In this document: one piece after another, positions 57,808 to 64,000 of the stretch | Numbering within the stretch: position 1 is the stretch's first letter | Layout of the letters: every line of letters begins with the position of its first letter | Source of the DNA: Bisbaumannia pacifica | Lineage (GTDB): Bacteria > Pseudomonadota > Gammaproteobacteria > Pseudomonadales > Halomonadaceae | Assembly (NCBI RefSeq): GCF_007989625.1 | Contig: NZ_BJUK01000022.1 | Span: 1-64,000, forward strand | Direction of reading: 5' to 3' | DNA length: 64,000 nucleotides | Made by a program: the position numbers and the translations under genes | Notes under the pieces: generated by a model | Seen by the model: the letters and a program-made list of their open reading frames with translations, nothing else | Databases searched by the model: none | What the model was told of the DNA's origin: nothing

Positions 57808-59424
57808 CTATTCTCCGCGGTCTAATGATCCACTCAGCAGACCGCCTCCCAGCAGGCTACCGGTGACCCCATCTACGGTGCCGATCAGGCCACCTACCAG
57901 GCCATCCTCGCCGCCAGCCGAGCCGTCATCGCCGAGCAGCCCACCTTCGCTGCCCAGTAGGCCACCGGTCAGGCCATCCACGGTCCCAGTGACGCCACCC
58001 AGCAGACCACCGTCACCACCAAGCAAGCCGCCTTCGCCATCCAGCAGACCGCCGGTCAGGCCATCCACGGTCCCGGTGACGCCACCCAGCAGGCCACCGC
58101 CACCACCCAGCAGGCCGCCTTCGCCGCCCAGTAGACCACCGGTCAGGCCATCCACGGTCCCGGTGACGCCACCCAGTAGGCCACCGTCACCACCGAGCAG
58201 GCCGCCATCGCCGCCCAGCAGAGCACCGTCACCGCCCAGCAAGCCGCCATCGCCACCCAGCAGGCCGCCGGTGACGCCATCGACGGTGCCGGTCACCCCG
58301 CCCAGCAGGCCACCATCGCCGCCCAGCAAGCCGCCATCGCCGCCAAGCAAACCACCTTCACCACCCAGCAGACCGCCGGTAAGGTCACCCTCTCCATTCA
58401 GCAGGCCGCCGGTCAGCCCACCGAGGAGACCACCATCATTGCCTAACAAGCCACCAAGCAAGCCGGCTTCGCTACCGAGGAGCCCGCCTTCTCCCCCCAG
58501 CAGGCCATCCAACAGGCCGCCGCCCAATAGGTCAGTGCCCTCGCCTGCCGTCAGCAGCCCCCCCAAGTCGCCTACCAGGTTGCCCGTACCGGTTAGCGTG
58601 CCACCCAGGCCGGCAAGCAGAGGGTCCGTCCCACCTAGGGTGTCGCCAAGACCAATCACCACGCCTCCAACCTGACCCAGCAGGTCATTGGCCACCGGCC
58701 CCACGATCAAGGCGTCGCCAAGGTGCTGCGTGGTTCCTTCGACGGAGACCAGGACCGGGCGAACGACCGCGCTCAACTCACTGGTCAGGCCGGCCAGATG
58801 GCCATCTTCGTCCGTCAGCGTCAGAGTCAGCACATCGCCAACATTGGTCACGGTCGCCCCAAGCTCGCCGACGGTCTTGCCGAGCGTGGTCACCAGCCCG
58901 GTCGACGCATCGACCTGCATCAGTACGGGCAGGGTATTGAGTGACTCGACGGTATCCCCGAGGGCCCCAACGGCTCGCCCCGTGTCGGAGACGGTACCGG
59001 TGGCTCCGGCCAGGGTGGTACCCAAGGCATTGTCATTCTCGATAAAGCTGCCCAAGCCATCATTCAACCCGGAGGAGAGACTGTTGACACCATCGCCCAG
59101 ATGCACCAGCACCTGACCCGTACCATCGGTGACGCCTCCCACCAGAGGAACCTCCTGTTGACTCAGGCCATCCCCGAGCACCCTAACGGTATCGCCAAGC
59201 CCCTGAGTAGCATCGCCGGCATCCTGTACGACCCGCTCCAAGCTAGTATCTGACGTCTGGCCGGTATCACCGCCACCATTATCGCCACCGCCGCCATTGT
59301 CCGAACCGTTATCGGAGCCACCACCTCCCGGAACGGTGAGGGAGCTGCTCCCGCTGCAGCCAGCGAGTGAAATGGCAACCACCAGGGCGGCCAGAGGAAA
59401 TAGACGAGTTCCCTTCGTACTCAT
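57808..59424 (-). CDS. Gly/Leu-rich repeat lipoprotein (collagen-like-repeat type)
   Basis: 538 aa from the ATG at 59424, which gives a lipoprotein signal (lipobox LAGC, Cys23, Ser at +2, so outer-membrane directed). A Gly/Asn linker (GGGGSDNGSDNGGGGDNGGG) follows, then a Val/Leu/Asp region (about residues 65-310) and a C-terminal repeat of GLLGGDG-type heptads in a ~29-residue module with TGTVDGLTGG. It is not strict Gly-X-Y collagen. Probably surface-exposed and adhesive (inference). No TPS domain, although a TpsB-type transporter gene lies 180 bp downstream. The ribosome-binding site sits in a 12-bp stem. Confidence 0.8.
   Translation of the reverse strand: MSTKGTRLFPLAALVVAISLAGCSGSSSLTVPGGGGSDNGSDNGGGGDNGGGDTGQTSDTSLERVVQDAGDATQGLGDTVRVLGDGLSQQEVPLVGGVTDGTGQVLVHLGDGVNSLSSGLNDGLGSFIENDNALGTTLAGATGTVSDTGRAVGALGDTVESLNTLPVLMQVDASTGLVTTLGKTVGELGATVTNVGDVLTLTLTDEDGHLAGLTSELSAVVRPVLVSVEGTTQHLGDALIVGPVANDLLGQVGGVVIGLGDTLGGTDPLLAGLGGTLTGTGNLVGDLGGLLTAGEGTDLLGGGLLDGLLGGEGGLLGSEAGLLGGLLGNDGGLLGGLTGGLLNGEGDLTGGLLGGEGGLLGGDGGLLGGDGGLLGGVTGTVDGVTGGLLGGDGGLLGGDGALLGGDGGLLGGDGGLLGGVTGTVDGLTGGLLGGEGGLLGGGGGLLGGVTGTVDGLTGGLLDGEGGLLGGDGGLLGGVTGTVDGLTGGLLGSEGGLLGDDGSAGGEDGLVGGLIGTVDGVTGSLLGGGLLSGSLDRGE
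57840..58530 (-). repeat. Coding repeat array: 21-bp units within ~87-bp modules
   Basis: At least four modules read LLGGVTGTVDG(L/V)TGG followed by 2-5 copies of LLGG(D/E)GG. Two of them are exactly 29 residues. The longer module has two extra heptads, so copy number varies between modules. Confidence 0.8.
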
Positions 59425-59729
59425 ATCGCTTACCTCACTAACGCATTTATTTAAGTTTTTACTGTGAGGTAAGCGTAAGCCGCCCTTCTGCCATTCAGAA
59501 AGGTACGGGACACGAAGTGAAGACATGGCTTACATGACACTGCAAGCGGGGACTACACCGCCATTCACAACCAGGCAATGGCAGCTATTTATTCAACAGT
59601 ATCAAATAAGCATTACCCTTGTGCTTTGCAGTTCCGGTCATTAACTCGTGAATTTCGAACTCACCCATCAGCCGACATGCCAACAACTCCTTTTATGGGA
59701 AAAACCCACTAGGAGCGTAACGAAAGACG
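59425..59729. other. 305-bp divergent intergenic region
   Basis: Separates the lipoprotein gene from the araC-type gene. Apart from the hairpin it is AT-rich; no unmistakable sigma-70 promoter was found. Confidence 0.6.
59427..59475 (-). promoter_or_regulatory. RBS-sequestering hairpin in the lipoprotein 5' UTR
   Basis: 12-bp perfect inverted repeat CGCTTACCTCAC / GTGAGGTAAGCG with a 25-nt AT-rich loop. On the mRNA the 3' arm contains GAGG of the ribosome-binding site and ends 2 nt before the ATG. Folded, it would block translation; as DNA, it could instead be an operator. Confidence 0.6.
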
Positions 59730-60587
59730 ATGAATGGATATCAGAATCACAGCTGGAGTCGGCCCATCCCCGACACGACTATCAGTGCCGAAATCCGTGC
59801 CGCCGAACTGTGGTTGGATAGCACCAAGGCCCAACCCCATACCATCCGCGAGCTCGCCGCCTACCTGGGCTACTCGGAGTCACATATTCGACGCCACTTC
59901 CTTCGCGCCTTCGGCATGGGCCCCGGACGCTATCGCAACATCCTTCGCCTGGAACAGGCCGCTCGCCTACTGCTGCGCAGTCGGCGACGCATTATCGATA
60001 TTGCCATCCACTGTGGCTTTCGCAGCCACCCTATCTTCAGCCGCGCCTTTCAATGGCATTACGGCATCAGTCCATCGCAATTTCGCCGGCGACAGCTTCG
60101 ACATGCCCAAAACCTTCGCCCTCCCCCGGATGAAATGGGGGAGGTCGTCCTTGGCCGCCATCCGGAAATAACGCTCTGGGCAATACGCCACTACGGGCCC
60201 CCGGAGCCGGCATCGCTGTCTTGTCTTGATCGGCGCCATCATGGCGATCGAGGCTTCGAGCGCCACGACACGATCCTGGTACTAGCGGATGATCCCGCCA
60301 TCACTCCCAGGGCGCGTCAACGTATCGATCTCGGGCTGCCAGTCAGCGCCTCTCGCCCTTGGCCTCCGCCCCCCTGTTATCGCCGCCTCACCTTGCCCGA
60401 GACCCTGGCCGCCTCGATCGCCTTCGATGACTCATCACGGCTCACTCAGCTACACGACTACCTGCTCGATCGCTGGCTACCGAGCCAACCGGTAAGCTAT
60501 CTCGGCGAGCCCGTGCGGGTGATTCGGCGAGCCAGTGGCTCACCCCGTCACACGATGGTTCTTCCCCTGACGACCCAACCCTGCTGA
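59730..60587 (+). CDS. AraC-family transcriptional regulator
   Basis: 285 aa with the AraC/XylS DNA-binding domain at the N-terminus (about residues 20-120): helix-turn-helix 1 TIRELAAYLGYSESHIRRHF and helix-turn-helix 2 IIDIAIHCGFRSHPIFSRAF ending YGISPSQFRR. The remaining ~160 residues (from about 130) look like a GyrI-type ligand-binding region (LPETLAASIAFDDSSRLTQL), the Rob/SoxS-like order. Divergent from the lipoprotein gene and probably its regulator (inference). Ribosome-binding site weak. Confidence 0.88.
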   Translation: MNGYQNHSWSRPIPDTTISAEIRAAELWLDSTKAQPHTIRELAAYLGYSESHIRRHFLRAFGMGPGRYRNILRLEQAARLLLRSRRRIIDIAIHCGFRSHPIFSRAFQWHYGISPSQFRRRQLRHAQNLRPPPDEMGEVVLGRHPEITLWAIRHYGPPEPASLSCLDRRHHGDRGFERHDTILVLADDPAITPRARQRIDLGLPVSASRPWPPPPCYRRLTLPETLAASIAFDDSSRLTQLHDYLLDRWLPSQPVSYLGEPVRVIRRASGSPRHTMVLPLTTQPC

Positions 60588-60610
60588 ATCAAGCCTATCG
60601 ACCGGGCATA

Positions 60611-60644
60611 AAAACAAGCCCCCCCGCCGAGGCGGGGGGGCTTG
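60611..60644 (-). terminator. Terminator of the OprI-like lipoprotein gene
   Basis: AAGCCCCCCCGCC / GGCGGGGGGGCTT-type stem with TTTTT on the minus strand. Between convergent genes, possibly used from both sides. Confidence 0.8.
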
Positions 60645-60703
60645 AATCAGGCAGGGTGCCTGCTGCAACACACCGGGATGCCAGTGTACTGCCAGTACAA
60701 GCC

Positions 60704-60967
60704 TTACTTGTACATGGAACGCTCGAACATGCGGTTCATCTCTTCACGGTTCTGCTGAGACATCTGCAGGGCCGCCTGAGCGTCACGCTGAGCCTGGTTG
60801 GCGGTGTTCTGAGCCTGGGTGGCGATGCTGCGAGCCTCGGCGGCGTCGGCCTGAGCGGACTCGGCGGTCATGCGAACTTCTTCCAGGGCGCTGGTAGAAG
60901 CACAGCCGGCCAGGACGGCCAGGGAGGCTGCAGCAGCGGTCAGCTTCAGAGTGCTCTTGAGGGTCAT
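60704..60967 (-). CDS. OprI/Lpp-like alanine-zipper lipoprotein
   Basis: 87 aa, start at 60967 after AAGGAG. Lipobox LAGC with Cys22. Mature 66 residues form an Ala-heptad helix (AESAQADAAEARSIATQAQN), and the C-terminus ends SMYK: a terminal Lys as in Lpp, OprI and other lipoproteins that are linked covalently to peptidoglycan. An L,D-transpeptidase gene follows upstream on the same strand. Usually highly expressed. Confidence 0.9.
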   Translation of the reverse strand: MTLKSTLKLTAAAASLAVLAGCASTSALEEVRMTAESAQADAAEARSIATQAQNTANQAQRDAQAALQMSQQNREEMNRMFERSMYK

Positions 60968-61120
60968 AACGTTCTCCTTGAGGGTCTTCCTTGGTTTAGC
61001 CCGGGGTAGACGGGATACGCCTCCCTGGGCAGATCTGCTTGCCACCGAAGCGAGATTCTCGCCTTCCACTTCGGCCAGCGCGACCTTGACGGCCAAGCCG
61101 TCTTAGTCAAACGCCGTTTT

Positions 61121-61126
61121 ATTATA
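61121..61126 (-). promoter_or_regulatory. -10 element of the OprI-like gene
   Basis: Minus strand TATAAT, 154 bp upstream of the start, giving a long leader. No good -35 at 17 bp. Confidence 0.4.
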
Positions 61127-61177
61127 GACCTAGTGCCTTTGTCTACTACAGAAGATCTTGGTTTCACGTGTCTTAGC

Positions 61178-61771
61178 CTAGCGGATCACCACCCGCGTGC
61201 CAATGTCGACCAGTTGCGACAACCGCTCGATCTGCTCGTTGGTCACCGCCACGCACCCCTGGGTCCAGTGGTACTGCCGATGAAAGGCGGGGTCCCCCTG
61301 CCCCAGGCCATGAATGCCGATATCCCCGCCGAGGACGGTGTCCTGAGGGGGACGCCCGTGGTGTCGCAAATAGGCGAAATAGTCATCGTACTCCTGCTGG
61401 CTCATGACCCCGGCCTCGAGCGCGTCGCGGGCATGCCAGGGCGTCGGATAATCGAGCCCCAGGAAGATATGGAAGCGACTATCGAAATTGAAACGATCGA
61501 CACGGAACTCGCCGCTGGGGGTCCGGCGATCGCCCCGGGTGCGAATGGGCGCCACCCCGGCCCGCCCCAGGGCGATCGGCTGCATCCGCTCCAGCTCGCG
61601 ATTCCCACGGTAGACGTAGAGGGTGGCGCTGCGATCATCCACCAGCAGCCAGAGCTCGTTGGCATGACGGGGAGCGAAACGCGCGTCCAGGTCGTCGAGA
61701 CCGGCCATCGCGGGAGAAGCCAATAGGGCAAATAGGCCCACCATGGCGGCGAATCGTAGGAAGTAGCGCAT
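61178..61771 (-). CDS. L,D-transpeptidase (YkuD family, short form)
   Basis: 197 aa from the ATG at 61771 (MRYFLRFAAMVGLFALLASP), signal peptide ending AMA. YkuD domain: LVDDRSATLYVYRGN, GDRRTPSGEFRV, catalytic GGDIGIHGLGQGD and YHWTQGCVAVTNEQI (Cys in TQGC). No LysM. Smaller family member; candidate for attaching the adjacent lipoprotein to peptidoglycan or making 3-3 cross-links. Confidence 0.9.
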   Translation of the reverse strand: MRYFLRFAAMVGLFALLASPAMAGLDDLDARFAPRHANELWLLVDDRSATLYVYRGNRELERMQPIALGRAGVAPIRTRGDRRTPSGEFRVDRFNFDSRFHIFLGLDYPTPWHARDALEAGVMSQQEYDDYFAYLRHHGRPPQDTVLGGDIGIHGLGQGDPAFHRQYHWTQGCVAVTNEQIERLSQLVDIGTRVVIR

Positions 61772-61860
61772 TCGAGGGTCTCTTGCGGCGTCGAAACGGG
61801 CCCGGGAGCCTCGCCCCCGAGCAGAATTCGCGCCTATGCTACCCATTCCCCGCGCTCAGT

Positions 61861-62301
61861 TCACCCCACCTTGGCCCCTCCGGGGGAAACGATAAAGTGG
61901 TTATTGAGCAGCCGCGTCTTCCCCGACAGCACCATTTCGGTCTCATCGTAGGCGAAGGTCTCGATCGCCTCGCGAGCGTTGGCCAGGGGGCGATGCTCAT
62001 GAATCAGGGCCGCGGCACAGCGCTCGCGCATGGTGTAGTAGACCACCCCGATGCTGTAACAGAGCACCTCTTGCTCGCCCAGCTTGGCGAGCCAGCGCTC
62101 GCGGGCCTCATGGTGAGCGATGGCATAGTTCACGTTGCGTGACTCGCCGATATAGATCAACCGATGCAGCGAGTACTCGTCGCTGGCCTGGTCATACTCC
62201 CCACCATAGACGCAGAAGACCCCGCCATCGTTGGGGATCTCGGTACGGTCGGCATCCCGCCAATAGCCAAGCAACTCCAGCGAAAGATACTGTCTCGACA
62301 T
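61861..62301 (-). CDS. GIY-YIG nuclease-like protein
   Basis: 146 aa from the ATG at 62301 after AAGGAGAG. The fold-defining segments appear as GVFCVYGG and RLIYIGES, with R/E in MRERCAAALIHEHRPLAN giving the Glu-His-Pro end. The GIY is replaced by FCVY, so activity is uncertain. Stand-alone; no operon partner. Confidence 0.72.
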   Translation of the reverse strand: MSRQYLSLELLGYWRDADRTEIPNDGGVFCVYGGEYDQASDEYSLHRLIYIGESRNVNYAIAHHEARERWLAKLGEQEVLCYSIGVVYYTMRERCAAALIHEHRPLANAREAIETFAYDETEMVLSGKTRLLNNHFIVSPGGAKVG

Positions 62302-62417
62302 GACGCTCTCCTTAGGCACCCCGATGCGATGGGTGCCAAGCTGACGATCCCGGGCGGGCACTCTCCTTTATCCCAGCAAAGCTTGACAAATTGCGCCAGC
62401 CCGCCCCTCAACCCTCT

Positions 62418-62450
62418 GAAAACGCCGCCGCCGCCCGAGGGCGGCGGCGA
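62418..62450 (-). terminator. Terminator of the small gene at 62474
   Basis: GC-only stem GCCGCCGCCC / GGGCGGCGGC with minus-strand GTTTTC following. Confidence 0.7.
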
Positions 62451-62473
62451 GAACAATGGTGAAGAAGCCTCCG

Positions 62474-62713
62474 TCAATGCAGGGTCGCCGGATCGGCCTG
62501 CGCCTCCTCCTCGTCGCCCTCTACCAGATGACTGCGCGACAGGGCATGATCGATCATCTCTTGAGCCACCTCGAAACGGGCGCGGCGCAGCAGATCGGCG
62601 GCCTCGGCGGAGAAGCGAATGCTCACCAGAGGCTCGCCCTCCCCCTCGGCGCTGCGCAGCACGACCTCGCCATCGGCCAGCTCGACGATTTCCAGGACTG
62701 CGGTCTCGGACAC
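62474..62713 (-). CDS. Small acidic conserved-looking protein
   Basis: 79 aa with a GTG start at 62713 five bases after a perfect GAGGAGG; a longer in-frame ATG start has no ribosome-binding site. Sequence: VLEIVELADGEVVLR, EPLVSIRFSAEAADLLRR, a helical middle, acidic VEGDEEEAQAD tail. No family assigned. Own terminator. Confidence 0.75.
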   Translation of the reverse strand: MSETAVLEIVELADGEVVLRSAEGEGEPLVSIRFSAEAADLLRRARFEVAQEMIDHALSRSHLVEGDEEEAQADPATLH

Positions 62714-62856
62714 CCGAACCTCCTCAATTCGATAACAAAAGAAAGCGGCCATGGGCAACATCCATGGCCGCTATCGGTGATGTCCTTAGCCTACCATCGC
62801 GGGCCGGGCGGGACCACCACCGCGGATCGGTGTCGACGACGGGCGTTCACGCCGGC

Positions 62857-64000
62857 TCAGCCGAACAGGCCCTGGCTCCTCAGGTAATCGTCGTAGCTGC
62901 CGCTGAAGTCGATGATCCCCGATTCGCTCATATCGAGGATACGGGTGGCCAGGGAGGAGACGAATTCCCGGTCGTGGCTGACGAAGATCAGGGTCCCCGG
63001 GTAGTGCTCCAGCGCCAGGTTGAGGGCCTCGATGGACTCCATGTCCAGGTGGTTGGTGGGCTCGTCCATCAGCAGCACATTGGGCCGGGTCAGGCTCAGC
63101 TTGCCGAACAGCATGCGCCCCTGCTCGCCGCCGGAGATCACCTTGACCGACTTGCCGATATCGTCGCTGGAGAACAGCATGCGGCCCAGGGCCCCACGGA
63201 TCGCCTGCTCGCCGCCATCGGTCCACTGCGCCATCCACTCGAACAGGGTGGCATCATTGGCGAAGTCGTCGGCGTGATCCTGGGCGAAGTGGCCGAGCTC
63301 GGCGCTGTCGGTCCACTTCACGCTGCCGGCTTGGGGTAAAAGCTCCCCGGCCAGGGTCCGCAGCAGGGTGGTCTTGCCGATGCCGTTGGGACCGATGATG
63401 GCGATGCGCTCGCCGGCCTCCACGGTCATGCCGAAGCCTTCGAACAACGGCGCCTCACCGGGGTAGCCCTGGGTCACCCCTTCCACGTTGACCGCATTGC
63501 GATGGATCTTGCGAGCCTGCTCGAAGCGGATAAAGGGGCTAACCCGGCTCGAGGGCTTGATCTCCTCGAGCTTGATCTTGTCGATCTGGCGCGCCCGGGA
63601 GGTGGCCTGCTTGGCCTTGGAGGCGTTGGCCGAGAAGCGACTGACGAACTGCTGCAGCTCGGCGATCTGTGCCTTCTTCTTGGCGTTATCGGCGTGCTGG
63701 CGCTCGCGGGCGGCGGTGGCCGCGGTCATGTAGTCGTCGTAGTTACCCGGGAAGAGCTTGATCTCGCCATAGTCCAGGTCCGCCATATGGGTGCAGACGC
63801 TGTTCAGGAAGTGACGGTCGTGGGAAATGATGATCATGGTGCTGTTACGCGCGGTCAGCACCCCCTCCAGCCAGCGGATAGTGTTGATATCCAGGTGGTT
63901 GGTGGGCTCGTCAAGCAGCAGCACGTCGGGGTCGGCAAACAGCGCCTGGGCCAGCAGCACCCGCAGCTTCCAGCCCGGCGCCACCTCGCTCATGGGGCCG
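62857..64000 (-). CDS. ybiT: ABC-F ATPase YbiT (5' part beyond the window)
   Basis: Partial: the gene runs off the right edge, so the first ATP-binding site is missing. Remaining 381+ aa: [19 protein letters not shown], Walker [14 protein letters not shown], the linker [20 protein letters not shown] and [20 protein letters not shown], second Walker [11 protein letters not shown], signature [12 protein letters not shown], Walker [20 protein letters not shown]. This order and linker match YbiT-type ABC-F proteins, which act on the ribosome. Confidence 0.95.
   Translation of the reverse strand, partial: GPMSEVAPGWKLRVLLAQALFADPDVLLLDEPTNHLDINTIRWLEGVLTARNSTMIIISHDRHFLNSVCTHMADLDYGEIKLFPGNYDDYMTAATAARERQHADNAKKKAQIAELQQFVSRFSANASKAKQATSRARQIDKIKLEEIKPSSRVSPFIRFEQARKIHRNAVNVEGVTQGYPGEAPLFEGFGMTVEAGERIAIIGPNGIGKTTLLRTLAGELLPQAGSVKWTDSAELGHFAQDHADDFANDATLFEWMAQWTDGGEQAIRGALGRMLFSSDDIGKSVKVISGGEQGRMLFGKLSLTRPNVLLMDEPTNHLDMESIEALNLALEHYPGTLIFVSHDREFVSSLATRILDMSESGIIDFSGSYDDYLRSQGLFG

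Noticed and set aside
57840-58530. Possible CRISPR-like array
   Set aside because: Repeats are contiguous, coding and without unique spacers; no cas genes.
57863-58675. Long plus-strand Pro/Ser-rich reading frame
   Set aside because: It is the reverse complement of the lipoprotein repeat array; low-complexity shadow with no ribosome-binding site.
62456-62887. Plus-strand frame over the small acidic gene
   Set aside because: Opposite strand has a perfect ribosome-binding site and terminator; this frame has neither.

Overview
The window is GC-rich bacterial chromosome, most likely from a gammaproteobacterium of the Halomonas/Chromohalobacter group (inference). The pointers are a complete Na+-NQR operon with nqrM, an MvaT-type nucleoid protein, SthA transhydrogenase, a long-form GAPDH divergent from mfd (a Pseudomonas-like arrangement), dusB-fis, RAYT/REP elements and an OprI-like lipoprotein. 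Genes are densely packed. I see no prophage, CRISPR array, rRNA or tRNA.

Layout. 1-6.9 kb: type IV pilus locus: a PglL/Wzy-type O-oligosaccharyltransferase convergent with the pilin gene, then pilB and pilC, interspersed with REP elements and a REP-associated tyrosine transposase. 7-19 kb: housekeeping genes: an unusual PP2C-kinase fusion, ppa, a DUF2333 protein, dsbD, accBC, prmA, dusB-fis, purH. 19-27.4 kb: a guanidino-compound/arginine (transaminase route) catabolic cluster: a sigma-54 activator with a small co-oriented MvaT-like truncated protein, divergent from a guanidinobutyrase, YjiH-type transporter, ThDP decarboxylase and aldehyde dehydrogenase, with a readable sigma-54 promoter and paired upstream sites. 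27.5-31 kb: mvaT, bioA behind a BirA-type operator, sthA. 31-37.6 kb: nqrM and nqrABCDEF. 38-44 kb: gap, mfd, an L,D-transpeptidase. 44-55.8 kb: a Tad/Flp pilus operon (flp, cpaB, rcpA, tadA, tadB, tadC, tadD, a DUF3613 protein, tadG, tadE) ending in a degenerate GGDEF-EAL membrane protein. 55.9-60.6 kb: a two-partner-secretion-type transporter (TpsB), a Gly/Leu-rich repeat lipoprotein and a divergent AraC-type regulator. 60.7-64 kb: OprI-like lipoprotein, second L,D-transpeptidase, GIY-YIG-like protein, a small conserved-looking protein and the 3' part of an ABC-F ATPase (YbiT).

How it fits together. Three surface-structure systems (type IV pilus, Tad pilus, TpsB plus repeat lipoprotein) and two L,D-transpeptidases with a peptidoglycan-linkable lipoprotein make this an envelope-rich region. 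Biotin appears twice (bioA and the biotin carrier/carboxylase pair), with GTTAAC-based sequences upstream of both. The most unusual observations are: (i) a PP2C-kinase fusion whose catalytic residues are substituted in both domains; (ii) a truncated MvaT-like protein beside a sigma-54 activator; (iii) a repeat lipoprotein paired with a TpsB transporter, with its ribosome-binding site inside a 12-bp perfect stem; (iv) a degenerate GGDEF-EAL protein overlapping the end of a Tad operon that lacks tadZ and tadV.
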